Shown here piece by piece: positions 9,157-17,583 of a stretch of 64,000 nucleotides of DNA (position 1 is its first letter; every line of letters begins with the position of its first letter). The translations under genes and the position numbers were made by a program. The DNA is from Arthrobacter sp. DWC3 (GTDB taxonomy: Bacteria; Actinomycetota; Actinomycetes; Actinomycetales; Micrococcaceae), in NCBI RefSeq assembly GCF_002929375.1, contig NZ_PJIP01000002.1, forward strand, positions 19,470 to 83,469, given 5' to 3'. The notes below the pieces were generated by a model that was given only the letters and a program-made list of their open reading frames with translations, did no database searches and was not told where the DNA came from.

Positions 9157-10545
9157 ATGGCCCACCCCACGGACCCCACCGACGGGAAGAGGAGACAGCG
9201 GACCCGGCTCCGGGTCGGTGCCGTCGCGCTCCTCGCGGCCGTCGCCGCCGGCAGCGTCATCGTCGCCGTCCAGCGGGACGACGGCCCGGACGCGGCCGAC
9301 GGCGGCACCCGGTTCGGCGTGCTCGCCTCGCAGTGTGATCCCGTGCGATCCCGCGAGCTGAGCCAGGCCGGGGTCAGCGTGGTCCACGTGGATCTGCGCT
9401 GGGACCTCTACCACCCGGACGCGCCGGCGGCCGCGCCCACGTACACCCAGCAGGTCTTCTCGATGCTGGAGGTCTGCCGGGACGCGGGCCTCGACGTCAT
9501 CCTCGGGCTGGGCACCCAGTACGCCCCGGAGTGGGTGCGGGCGCTGCCGGACGGCCGGTTCATCGACCAGACCGGCACGGGCAACGAATCCGCGGCAGCG
9601 AACCTGATGTTCAGCGTGGACGTCCGTGATGCCTTCGAGCGCTATGTCTCCGAAGTGGTGCAGCTGGTGCCGGACGGCAGTGTCTCCGCGATCCGTGTGG
9701 GGACCAGCGAGGCAGGGGAACTGGGCTTCCCCGCCGAACCGCTGGAGAGCAGGAACGGCCGCAACAGCTTCTGGGCCTACAACGACGCCGCCCAGACGGG
9801 TGCAGGGCTCCCCGAGGGCATGGAGCGCGCCCCGATGCCCGGCTGGGCACCCGGGGACACCGAATGGTCCGGATCGGAGGTCACCCCCGACGACGCCGGC
9901 GCCTGGCTCGACTGGTACACGGACTCCGTGACGCGGACGGTCGCCTGGCAGATCGGCCTCCTGCAGGGCCTGGGCTTCGAGGGCGACTTCCACCTGCCCC
10001 TGGCGGGACGGGGCGTGCTGCCCGAGGACCGTGCCAGCGCCGTGCAGGCGCTCCTCGACGGGACGGGCGATCGGGATGCGAGCCTCGAACGGGGGCTCTA
10101 CTACCCGGACCAGTTGCCGGCCATCAGGGAGGCCGCACCCGATGCCGTGATCGTCGCCGACATCACGGGCCTCGGTGACGCCTCGGCCGTCCTCGCCCGC
10201 GGAGAGTCGCCGCCCGCTGATACGTGCCTGGCCGAGGACGCCGGGCTCCCGCTCGAGGACACACCGGGTGTCGCCGACTGGGCGGCCTCCCGGTGGACCA
10301 TCGCCGTCGCCCGCAGTGCCGGGTACCCGGTGATGGGCGAGAACCCCGGCCCGCCTTCCCAGCCCGGGACCGGCAGCGCCCCGAACTCGGATTCGCTCCG
10401 GGAGCAGCTCCGGTCCGCCACCCGCTATGCCGAGGACTGCGGCCTGCAGACCTTCCTCTTCGCGTTCGAGGACGACCTGTTCGCGCAGGGGGCCGACGTA
10501 CCCCTGTCCGTCTACGCGGACACGATTCGCGCACTCGAAGGATGA
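9157..10545 (+). CDS. Membrane-anchored glycoside hydrolase-like protein
   Basis: This 463-residue protein has one N-terminal membrane segment (about residues 19-37) after a basic stretch and an extracytoplasmic body. The body reads like a (beta/alpha)8 barrel: FGVLASQCDP, then VVHVDLRWDLYHPD (near 78), GLDVILGLGTQYAPEW and VSAIRVGTSEAGELGFP in the order expected of strands in clan GH-A enzymes such as GH42/GH39. I cannot place it in one family or name the two catalytic acids; Glu in TSEAGELGF is a candidate. The ATG at 9157 lies five bases after the previous stop. Its place inside a glycan operon suggests trimming or editing of the exported polymer. Confidence 0.65.
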   Translation: MAHPTDPTDGKRRQRTRLRVGAVALLAAVAAGSVIVAVQRDDGPDAADGGTRFGVLASQCDPVRSRELSQAGVSVVHVDLRWDLYHPDAPAAAPTYTQQVFSMLEVCRDAGLDVILGLGTQYAPEWVRALPDGRFIDQTGTGNESAAANLMFSVDVRDAFERYVSEVVQLVPDGSVSAIRVGTSEAGELGFPAEPLESRNGRNSFWAYNDAAQTGAGLPEGMERAPMPGWAPGDTEWSGSEVTPDDAGAWLDWYTDSVTRTVAWQIGLLQGLGFEGDFHLPLAGRGVLPEDRASAVQALLDGTGDRDASLERGLYYPDQLPAIREAAPDAVIVADITGLGDASAVLARGESPPADTCLAEDAGLPLEDTPGVADWAASRWTIAVARSAGYPVMGENPGPPSQPGTGSAPNSDSLREQLRSATRYAEDCGLQTFLFAFEDDLFAQGADVPLSVYADTIRALEG

Positions 10546-10550
10546 AGCAC

Positions 10551-11762
10551 ATGACCGCTCCCCCGGCCCGAACCGCCACCACCGAGGTGGTCGCCCCCTC
10601 GGTGGCCGCCGATACACCCCGCGTCCTGCATCTGGGCTTCGAGGACCCCCTCATGCCGGGCGCCGGCGGCGGTTCCGTACGCACGCACCAGATCAACCGC
10701 CGGCTGGTCGCGGCCGGGTTCAGCGTGACGGTCCTGACCACCACCTACCCCGGCGCGCAGGAGCGGGTCCAGGACGGCGTCCGGTACGTGCCGCTCGGTT
10801 TCGGGCAGGGGCGCAACCGGCTCACGCGCCTCCTCGGGTACATCGCCCGGCTGCCGTTCGAGGCACGACGTCGAGGCCGGGACGCCGACCTGGTGGTCGA
10901 GGACTTCTTCGCTCCGTTCTCGACCATGGCCGCGCCGCTGTGGACGGGGCGACCGACCATCGGCATGGTCCAGTGGCTCCACGCCGCCGACAAGGCCCGC
11001 CAGTACAGGGTGCCGGTCCACTGGCTGGAGCGCTTCGGCGTCCGCTGCCACTCCCGCATGATCGCGGTGTCGCAGGGCACCGCGGACAAACTGTCGCGCC
11101 TGAATCCCGCCGCGCGGGTGGACGTGATCGGCAACGGTATAGACCACGAGGCGCTCGACGGCGAACTGACGCTCGGCAGGGACGTCCTGTTCGTGGGACG
11201 CCTGGAACTGCACCCCAAGGGCCTCGACCTCCTGCTCACAGCCTGGGCGACGGCGGCGCCGCAGCTCGGAGCCAGACTCGTCCTCGCGGGCACCGGACCC
11301 GACAGGGAGAGGATCGAACAGCTCATCGCGTCGCTCGGGGTCGAGGACTCGGTGGAGCTGGTCGGCTGGGTCTCGGGCCAGGCGAAGCGGGACCTCGTAC
11401 GATCGGCGCGGCTCGTCGTCGTCCCCTCCCGCCACGAGACGTTCGGCCTCGTGGCCGTGGAGGCACTCGCCGGCGGCACCCCCGTGGTCATCTTCGACAT
11501 CCCGAGCCTGCGCGAAGTGGTGCCGGCGGGTTGCGGCTGGAAGGTAGAGCCTTTCAGCACGGACGCCCTGGCCGCCGAGCTCGTGCGGCGCTACTCCGCC
11601 GAGTCGGAGCTCCTGGCCGCCGGCGTGCAGGGCCGATCCTTCGCCCGGCAGTTCGACTGGGACGCCCAGGCCGAACGGCAGGCAGCCGTCTACCGCAGCG
11701 CGGTCTCCGCGGAGACCGGCGCCCCAGGACCGTCCCACGTCCCCCACTCGTCCCGCTTGTGA
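10551..11762 (+). CDS. Family 4 glycosyltransferase
   Basis: This 403-residue GT-B retaining glycosyltransferase has an N-terminal glycine-rich acceptor loop, PGAGGGSVRTHQINRRL. The C-terminal domain has VIGNGIDHEAL, LFVGRLELHPKGLDLLL, RLVLAGTGPDRERIEQL and the donor motif SRHETFGLVAVEALAGGTP (near residue 293). The ATG at 10551 is preferred over 10542 because AAGGA stands nine bases before it, inside the end of the previous gene. It shares the plus-strand operon and has no membrane segment, so it should act at the inner face of the membrane. Confidence 0.87.
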   Translation: MTAPPARTATTEVVAPSVAADTPRVLHLGFEDPLMPGAGGGSVRTHQINRRLVAAGFSVTVLTTTYPGAQERVQDGVRYVPLGFGQGRNRLTRLLGYIARLPFEARRRGRDADLVVEDFFAPFSTMAAPLWTGRPTIGMVQWLHAADKARQYRVPVHWLERFGVRCHSRMIAVSQGTADKLSRLNPAARVDVIGNGIDHEALDGELTLGRDVLFVGRLELHPKGLDLLLTAWATAAPQLGARLVLAGTGPDRERIEQLIASLGVEDSVELVGWVSGQAKRDLVRSARLVVVPSRHETFGLVAVEALAGGTPVVIFDIPSLREVVPAGCGWKVEPFSTDALAAELVRRYSAESELLAAGVQGRSFARQFDWDAQAERQAAVYRSAVSAETGAPGPSHVPHSSRL

Positions 11763-11772
11763 AAGGCCGTCC

Positions 11773-12564
11773 GTGAACTCCGTCCTGCCCCGTATCCAGC
11801 AGTCCCTCCAGGGCAACAACCCGTGGCTGGTCCTCTCCCCCCACCTCGATGACGCCGTGCTGTCCTGCGGCGCGTTGCTGCACGAGAGCGCGCAGGTCCG
11901 GGACATCACCGTGGCGACACTCTTCACGGAGGCGACGAGCCCTCCGCACACGCGCGCGGCGAACACCTTCATCAGCCAGTGCTGCGCCGCGGATGCGGCA
12001 TCGCTCTTCACGGCCCGGCAGGTGGAGGACCGCGAGGTGCTGGAGGAACTCGGGGTTCGCCACCTGCACCTGGGCCTCGAGGACGCCCTGTTCCGGCAGC
12101 GGCACCGGACCCCCGCGGCCGCACTGATGAAGAGGGTGCTTCCCGAACTCGTCCACCGGTATCCCACCTACCGGTATGACATAGCACTCGGCCGCATCTC
12201 GCGGGGCGACCGCACCCTCATCAGGGACCTCCGCGGGCAGGTGGAAGGGCTCCTGCAGCAGACCGGCGCCGAGCTCCTGTTCTGCCCCATTGGAATCGGC
12301 CGTCACGTGGACCACCTGATCACGCGTCTGGTGGGCACGTTCTTCCCGGACAAGGTGGTGTACTACGCCGACTTCCCGTACAGCCTGTCCTTCCCCGTGG
12401 ACGAGGAGTTCGTGAGCACGCACCGGCTGCAGCGCGGGAGCTGGGACCGGCATCTGACGGTGAAGGAGGCCATGATCCGGGGCTACGGCACCCAGGCGGA
12501 CGCCCTGTTCCCCGACGGTCAGATCCCCCTGGAACCGGAGACGTACTACGCCCCTGCGGTGTAG
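11773..12564 (+). CDS. PIG-L/LmbE-family deacetylase
   Basis: This 263-residue zinc-dependent N-deacetylase relative acts in the family on GlcNAc-containing substrates, such as mycothiol precursors, or on glycans. The metal and catalytic block SPHLDDAVLSCG is at residues 22-33, matching the usual PHPDDE pattern with an Ala in place of Glu. The second metal block GRHVDHLI lies near 175-182. The GTG start at 11773 follows GAAAGG by six bases. It is the last gene of the plus-strand operon and its stop codon lies in the loop of a strong hairpin. The context suggests deacetylation of a sugar in the exported glycan; a small-molecule role cannot be excluded. Confidence 0.82.
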   Translation: MNSVLPRIQQSLQGNNPWLVLSPHLDDAVLSCGALLHESAQVRDITVATLFTEATSPPHTRAANTFISQCCAADAASLFTARQVEDREVLEELGVRHLHLGLEDALFRQRHRTPAAALMKRVLPELVHRYPTYRYDIALGRISRGDRTLIRDLRGQVEGLLQQTGAELLFCPIGIGRHVDHLITRLVGTFFPDKVVYYADFPYSLSFPVDEEFVSTHRLQRGSWDRHLTVKEAMIRGYGTQADALFPDGQIPLEPETYYAPAV

Positions 12565-12578
12565 ACCGCGGGGGCGTA
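12547..12578. terminator. Bidirectional hairpin terminator
   Basis: Arms at 12547-12560 and 12565-12578 pair over 14 bp with one G-U-type step, around a four-base loop that contains the deacetylase stop codon. It lies between convergent genes (deacetylase on plus, beta-helix protein on minus) and can serve both. Confidence 0.7.
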
Positions 12579-12588
12579 GCACGGCGTC

Positions 12589-13689
12589 TCAGTAGCTGTT
12601 GCCGTGGGCGTCCACGCGATTGCCGAAACCGGAGACCACCTGGAAGGCTCCGCTGCGCAGGGCCGTGTTGGCGCTGAGCACGATGCCCGTGACCGCACCG
12701 TAGATGTCGACGGACGGCCCGGCGTTGTCCTCGAAGCGGTTGTTCCGTACCTCCACGTTGCTGACCGGGCCCTTGCCCCCGTAGTAGCCGGTGACGAGCC
12801 CGCCCGTGGAACCCCAGAACCGGTTGCCGGCGATGGTGAGGTTGTAGGCACCGGCGTCCGCCACCGCGATCTGCATCGCGGACCCGTGCCGGCCGCCGCG
12901 TACGGTGTTCTCCAGGTAGGCGACATCGTGCACGGGTTCACCGATGCTATGCGCCACGAGGCCGTCGTCGCCGTCAGTGCCCGAGCCCTGGTCCACCGTG
13001 TTGCCCTGCACCACGCCGAAGCTGGAGTCGAGGATGTGGATGCCGTCCAGCTGGTCGTACCTGCCGTTGGTGGCCACGGACGTGGAGTTGCCCCGGATGC
13101 AGAAGTCGGAGCTGGCCACCACGGCGATCGAATAGGTGAACGGGTTGACCGTGGTCACGCGCTGCACCACGGCGTTGCTGGAATACCGGACGTCGATCAG
13201 GTACTCGGTGAGCCGGCCCGGCGTGTTGCCGTTGAGGGTGTTGCCGCTGTGATCAGCGGTGAGGTCCGAGATGGTCACCTTCGAGGCGCCATTGGTGGTG
13301 ATCAGGGGGTGCCCGCCGAACGGCCCCTTCTTCTTGAGGAACTGCGGTCCGGCCTTCAGCCGCGTGGCGGCGCCCACGCCCTTGAGCGTGACCCCGCTGC
13401 GGAGCACGAGAGGCTTGGACAGCAGGTAGGTGCCGGCTTCGAGCTGCACCACTTCGCCGCCGCGGCGGGAGGCCGTGTCGATGGCGCCCTGGATGGTCGC
13501 CGACCAATCCGCGGTGGACCCGGCCGGGGGAGCCTGCACACGGCGGACGGTGGTCGCCGTGCTTCCTGTTGCCGTGCAGCTGATGGTCTTTCCCCCTTCC
13601 ACGACCGTAGGAGTCTGGGCCTGGGCGGGCCCACCGATAAGACTTGACGCGAGCATGAGACCTGCAACGCATGAGACCGAGCGCTTCAT
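12589..13689 (-). CDS. Secreted right-handed beta-helix (pectate-lyase-like) protein
   Basis: This 366-residue exported protein has a clear signal peptide (MKRSVSC, a hydrophobic core, AQA before QTPTV, cleavage near residue 25). A parallel beta-helix follows, typical of polysaccharide lyases and epimerases: IQGAIDTASRRGGEVVQLEAG, GVTLKGVGAATRL, then repeated short strands such as NAVVQRVTTVNPF, FGVVQGNTVDQGS and NVEVRNNRFEDN. The ATG at 13689 opens the signal peptide; the longer upstream frame lacks one. Family members cut, epimerise or bind glycans, and this one lies back-to-back with the glycan operon's end. Catalytic residues could not be assigned. Confidence 0.8.
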   Translation of the reverse strand: MKRSVSCVAGLMLASSLIGGPAQAQTPTVVEGGKTISCTATGSTATTVRRVQAPPAGSTADWSATIQGAIDTASRRGGEVVQLEAGTYLLSKPLVLRSGVTLKGVGAATRLKAGPQFLKKKGPFGGHPLITTNGASKVTISDLTADHSGNTLNGNTPGRLTEYLIDVRYSSNAVVQRVTTVNPFTYSIAVVASSDFCIRGNSTSVATNGRYDQLDGIHILDSSFGVVQGNTVDQGSGTDGDDGLVAHSIGEPVHDVAYLENTVRGGRHGSAMQIAVADAGAYNLTIAGNRFWGSTGGLVTGYYGGKGPVSNVEVRNNRFEDNAGPSVDIYGAVTGIVLSANTALRSGAFQVVSGFGNRVDAHGNSY

Positions 13690-14031
13690 GGCCTCAGTGT
13701 AGGTGTGGCCCTGCCGGGCCCAGCGCACACCGTGAAAGCATGCTGAAACCTGATGTCCGTCTTTCGGAAAAACTTCCTGTCACCTGACGGGGCGCGGCCT
13801 GAGCCATGGCTCAGGACAGGTGATGAGGAGATGGACGCTCATCCCCGTGGACCCGGGGGGGTGTTTCCCCGAGTCGGGTGCAGGAGAATTCGGCCGCAGC
13901 GGGGGCATGACACCGTCACCGCTTCCACCAGGGGCGGGAACCTGGACGGGTACGCAGTTCCTCCACGAGCGGCAGGGGCGTCCATGTCGAGGTGATGACA
14001 CCTGCTTCTGTGCTGCGAGCAGACGGGTGAG
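13690..14031. other. Non-coding stretch with a nested palindrome
   Basis: No convincing gene is seen. The region carries a perfect 18-bp palindrome, CCTGAGCCATGGCTCAGG (13798-13815), enclosed by outer arms TCACCTG (13780-13786) and CAGGTGA (13817-13823). The open frames here have poor codon bias and no family resemblance. The left part must hold the promoter of the minus-strand beta-helix gene. Confidence 0.5.
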
Positions 14032-14481
14032 GTGTTCGCGGACCGCGCCTTCCGCGGTGGAGGGCGATCCGTGCTCACGAACGCAATCATGCTCGACGAG
14101 CTGCCCTCCTCCCCCGACAGCCTGGTGCGGCGCGCGCAGTGCGCAGCCGCCGCGTGGGATGCGGGCGTCACCTTCCTGGCCGCGAATCCGGGGGTAGTCC
14201 CGACACTGGCCCACCTGAACCTCTTCGATGTCACGGCCGTGTTCGGGGGCACCGCCGGGACGTACGCGAACTTCGAGCACCACGCCTGGGCGCGCAGCGT
14301 GCTGGCCTCGGCCCTGTGGCATTTGGTGTACGGGTGCAGCGAGGAGCAGATCTTGATGATGGAGCGGAACGCCCTCCAGCGCGGCGCGGGTCACGTCTTT
14401 GCGACGGACAGGTTTTTGCCGAACCCATGGCTGGGTACGCCGTCGGCGGCCTCGGCGCGCTTGGTGGCCGGACGGGGTTAG
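14032..14481 (+). CDS. Small protein of unknown function
   Basis: This 149-residue reading frame has strong G/C preference at third codon positions, as expected of a real gene in this genome. I recognise no family. The sequence is mostly helical in character (RRAQCAAAAWDAGVTFLAA, then FEHHAWARSVLASALWHL) with no membrane segment and a Pro/Ser-rich end. The GTG at 14032 is the longest plausible start; an ATG at 14089 is an alternative. It ends tail-to-tail with the minus-strand gene at 14478, the stop codons overlapping. It lies in an accessory zone next to a broken gene. Confidence 0.5.
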   Translation: MFADRAFRGGGRSVLTNAIMLDELPSSPDSLVRRAQCAAAAWDAGVTFLAANPGVVPTLAHLNLFDVTAVFGGTAGTYANFEHHAWARSVLASALWHLVYGCSEEQILMMERNALQRGAGHVFATDRFLPNPWLGTPSAASARLVAGRG

Positions 14482-14768
14482 GTCAGGACGATCCCCGATC
14501 CGGCTTTGCCGGGCGTCCCTTGGCCGGCCTCGTGGCCCGCCGGCTTCTCAGTGGCGAGTTTTTCAGTCGTCAGCCGGCGCGCGGTGTCCTCGCGGATGAT
14601 GCTGAGAGCGTCACGCGTCTCCCGTAGTGCACGGCGTTCGGCGCTGACGAACCTGCACGCCTGGTACAGACCGGGCAGGGAGAACAGCACGCCGTAGAAC
14701 ATCCACGGCCTGACCCGCTCGGAGTCCCGCCAGCTCTGCCCGCCGCGTGTACGCGTTCCAACAACCAC
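14478..14768 (-). CDS. Small membrane-associated protein of unknown function
   Basis: This 96-residue protein has one weak hydrophobic segment (MFYGVLFSLPGLYQACRF, about residues 23-40), a charged helical stretch with Arg/Glu repeats that could coil, and a Gly/Lys-rich tail. The GTG start at 14768 has GAGGGGA about six bases before it; the ATG at 14702 has no such site. I recognise no family. It converges on the unknown gene at 14032, sharing stop-codon bases. Confidence 0.45.
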   Translation of the reverse strand: MVVGTRTRGGQSWRDSERVRPWMFYGVLFSLPGLYQACRFVSAERRALRETRDALSIIREDTARRLTTEKLATEKPAGHEAGQGTPGKAGSGIVLT

Positions 14769-14893
14769 AGCGTCCCCTCGTGTCCCCAGACAGTGGCTCT
14801 GAGCATACGTTGTCCCTCCCTTGGCGCAGGCGACTGTCGAAGCACCGATGTCCCGGGGTCGTGGAGGGGATTCAGGACACAGGGTTCGAGCGA

Positions 14894-15460
14894 CTAGCGC
14901 TTGGTGCCCGCGCGCTGTGTGGCGTCGAAGGCGAAATTTACGGCGCTGATGACGTACTCGAGTCCGTGGCCGGCGGCGGGGAGCGTGGAGCTGATGCGGA
15001 TGTAGTCAGTCCTGCTGGGGCCACTAAGTCGACACCGGGCAGCACGACGTCGGTGCCGACCATCGCTCGGAGTGCGAGGAGCACGGAGGAGTAACCGAGC
15101 AGGCGTAAGTGAAGCCGGTGGCGGTCCTGGTCTCGACCCAAGCAGTGGGGCAGGAATTGACGCTGAGCTTCAGGTCGTAGACGGCGCAAGTGATCAGCGG
15201 CGAAGAGGCACCAACCGCTGTGGTGGTGAGCATGACGCCTCCGTAGCTCTGGTCGCCGGCGTTGTCGAGGGTAGCCGTGCGCTGGGTGGGGCCACATGGG
15301 ACCAGTCCTGTGATGGAAGTGTTGAGCTGCTTGTTGGTCGGCTCGAGCCCAAACCCGCCCTTGACGGTGTCGGTGAAGCTATCGCTCTCGGACGTCGTCG
15401 AGGGGAAGGAACCGTGGGAGCCGGGTCGGCGGCTAAGGCTGCGACTTCCAGCAGGGCGAT
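14894..15460 (-). pseudogene. Frameshifted remnant of a TasA/camelysin-like exported protein
   Basis: Reading on the minus strand from the repeat edge, one frame gives a signal-peptide-like TIALLEVAALAADPA. A second gives TTSESDSFTDTVKGGFGLEP and TAWVETRTATGFTYACSV. A third gives DYIRISSTLPAAGHGLEY and ends AFDATQRAGTKR with the stop at 14894. The pieces line up in order as one protein of the SipW/TasA-like exported type, but at least two or three frameshifts break it. No start codon is seen: the 5' end is cut where the duplicated pth segment begins at 15461. This supports 15460/15461 as a recombination joint. The family call is from sequence character only. Confidence 0.55.
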
Positions 15461-15474
15461 TGTGGCGCCTGCCC

Positions 15475-16059
15475 TCAGGCGGGGGCGTGGAATTTCTGTT
15501 GGGCTGTCAGGAGGTTCTCGTGGATGAGGAGTTCGACGGCGTCGGCTGCGTCGTCGAGGAGGAAGGGCAGGTCCTTCTTCTCCACGGTGCTGAAGTCCTT
15601 CAGGACGAAGTCCGCGGGGTCCTGTCGTCCTGGCGGACGTCCGACGCCGACCCTCACCCGGTAGTAGTCCCTGGTGCCGAGGGCCTTGCTGATGTCGCGG
15701 AGCCCGTTGTGCCCGCCTTCCCCACCACCGAGTTTGAGCTTGAGGGTGTTGAAGGGGATGTCGATCTCGTCGTGCACGGCGATCACATGATCCGGGGCGA
15801 CGTCGTGGAAGCGGGAAAGCGCGGACACGGGCCCGCCCGTGATGTTCATGTAGGTCAGCGGCTTCGCCAGGACCAGGCGGGGACCGCCGATCCCGAGGCG
15901 TCCTTCGAGTGTGACGGCCTGAGCCTTCGAGGAGGTGAACCGGCCGCTCATCCGGGTGGCGAGGAGGTCCAGGACCATCTGGCCCACGTTGTGGCGGTTG
16001 CCGGCGTAGCCGGGCCCGGGATTACCGAGCCCGACCACGAGCCAGGTGTCAGAGGACAC
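15475..16059 (-). CDS. pth: Peptidyl-tRNA hydrolase, copy 2
   Basis: This is the same 194-residue protein as the copy at 15-599, with all family blocks intact (GNPGPGYAGNRHNVG, KPLTYMN, GGGEGGHNGLRDI). It lies 12 nt after rplY copy 2. A housekeeping gene that is normally single-copy appears here twice with no visible decay, which fits a recent duplication or ongoing gene conversion between the repeats. Confidence 0.97.
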   Translation of the reverse strand: MSSDTWLVVGLGNPGPGYAGNRHNVGQMVLDLLATRMSGRFTSSKAQAVTLEGRLGIGGPRLVLAKPLTYMNITGGPVSALSRFHDVAPDHVIAVHDEIDIPFNTLKLKLGGGEGGHNGLRDISKALGTRDYYRVRVGVGRPPGRQDPADFVLKDFSTVEKKDLPFLLDDAADAVELLIHENLLTAQQKFHAPA

Positions 16060-16071
16060 CGGTGCCTGGGC

Positions 16072-16722
16072 TTACTGCTCGTCGGCGTCGGTGACGACGG
16101 TGTCGGCGTCGGCGTCAGCAGCGGTGGCGCCTTCGGAGGTGCCCTCGACGTCGGCGTCGGTCTCAGGGGTCTCGCCCAGATCCTGCTCTTCCTCGGCGGC
16201 GACGTTGACGATCAGCGTGTCGGCCTCGATCAGCAGCGTCACACCCTCGGGCAGCACGATGTCGGAGGCCAGGACGTGCTGTCCGACCTCGCGGCCCTCG
16301 ATGCTGACCGTGAGAGTCTCGGGCAGGTGCGTGGCCTCGGCCTCGACGAGGACCGTGTTCGCCTCGAGGTTCGGCACGACGCCGGAAGCGGCTTCGCCTT
16401 CGACGTGGATGGCGACATCGACCTGGACCTTCTCGCCGCGACGGACGGTCAGGAGGTCCAGGTGCTCCACGATGCGCTTGAGCTGGTTGCGCTGGATGTC
16501 CTTGACCAGGGCCAGGTGGTCCTCGCCGTTGATGTCCAGTGTCAGCAGGGCGTTGGGGGTGCGCACCGCCAGGGTGGTGGCCTTCGCGGGCAGCAGGACG
16601 TGGATGGGGTCCGCGCCGTGCCCGTACACCACGGCGGGGATCATGTTGGCGCGGCGGGCCTGACGGGCCGAGCCCTTGCCGAACTCGGTACGGACGTGTG
16701 CTGCGAGCTTCTGCTCGGACAT
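16072..16722 (-). CDS. rplY: Large ribosomal subunit protein bL25/Ctc, copy 2
   Basis: This is the same 216-residue protein as copy 1, with the same AGGAG site before the ATG at 16722. The first differences between the copies fall about 41 and 57 bases upstream of this start, in the leader. In relatives prs usually stands just upstream of rplY; here prs is 28 kb away, so this copy is probably the original neighbour of prs displaced by the glycan island, though the sequence alone cannot prove which copy is older. Confidence 0.95.
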   Translation of the reverse strand: MSEQKLAAHVRTEFGKGSARQARRANMIPAVVYGHGADPIHVLLPAKATTLAVRTPNALLTLDINGEDHLALVKDIQRNQLKRIVEHLDLLTVRRGEKVQVDVAIHVEGEAASGVVPNLEANTVLVEAEATHLPETLTVSIEGREVGQHVLASDIVLPEGVTLLIEADTLIVNVAAEEEQDLGETPETDADVEGTSEGATAADADADTVVTDADEQ

Positions 16723-16940
16723 GGTTTCTCCTGAACGGTTTCGGCTCACCGCGATACGCGGGAACACTGGGACATCACTGGGGCGGAGAGAACACGCGCA
16801 CGGCAGTCACCTAGAAACCATTCAAGTCACTAGCCACCGTCGATCACGGAGTACAACCGGAAAGCTCTTCCGGCCCGCTCCCTCGCCTAGGCATCGCCCA
16901 CAATCCTACCGCACCGTCCGGGACCCCCAGGCCGATGCGT

Positions 16941-17349
16941 GAACGTCATCTCGACGCGGCAGGTTTTGCCGCCGTAACTAACCCAAAAGACCTCCCTCGC
17001 GATCCACATATCCTTTCCTGATACGCCGTGCGCTTGAGCACACCGAGCGTGCAGCCGCTTCTGGGGAATTCTCGCCGGGCAGGCAGGCCTCCGCGTCGTC
17101 GCCGTTATCGTGGTGGTACTCGAATATTCGATTGGGCTCCCGAGCGGCGGATTCATCGGCGACGACAGCCTATTCGTGATCGCCGGGTTCCTCATCACGG
17201 TATTACTTATTGTCGCGCGCCTGTCAAGCGGCGCGCACAACATCATCGCGATTCCGCCCCTCGCCAAAGTATGCAGGATTCCAGGGCGTCGATCCCGCTT
17301 CACGACAGGGATTCATAACAGCCAAAGCGATACTTTGTCTCCATTCTGA
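16941..17349 (+). pseudogene. Decayed 5' fragment of the OafA-like acyltransferase
   Basis: Directly after repeat copy 2 the sequence still aligns to the start of the acyltransferase at 1538. One frame (about 17021-17085) gives RRALEHTERAAASGEF, matching RRRASDRAEPAAPSRL. After a frameshift, another frame (about 17088-17220) gives AGLRVVAVIVVVLEYSIGLP and GGFIGDDSLFVIAGFLIT, matching GLRALAVIVVILDHLIGWP and GGFIGVDIFFVISGFLIT. Similarity fades after about 17225 and the rest of the gene is missing. It is a dead relic. Confidence 0.8.
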
Positions 17350-17583
17350 CGACCGTCTTATCCGCGAGCAACGGACGGCCTGAGCCAGGCCTCGATAGCC
17401 AGGAAGGCCTTTGTTGCACTGACCCCACCGACCCGGTCGTACCGCACTGACCCGGCCTTCAAGCGGACACCAAGGACACCAAGGTAAAAGCGCGGCGGTT
17501 GGGTAGGGTTGGACAGAGTGTTGTGGAGCGCCCGTCTTATCCACTGCCCTCCAACCGAACAACCGCCATTAGTGGGAGTCAGC

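Larger units (their letters stand above)
15461..16940. repeat. Direct repeat copy 2 (pth-rplY segment)
   Basis: This is the second copy of 1-1480 in the same orientation, containing complete pth and rplY. It is joined on the left to a truncated exported-protein pseudogene. On the right it grades into a decayed copy of the acyltransferase that follows copy 1, so homology between the two loci actually continues well past 16940 at lower identity. Confidence 0.95.

Noticed and set aside
14747-15094. Plus-strand frame across the exported-protein relic
   Set aside because: The minus strand gives a coherent though frameshifted protein; the plus frame has no recognisable features.
17350-17583. Possible insertion-sequence remnant near the repeated GCACTGACCC words
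   Set aside because: No inverted ends, target duplication or transposase-like frame could be shown.
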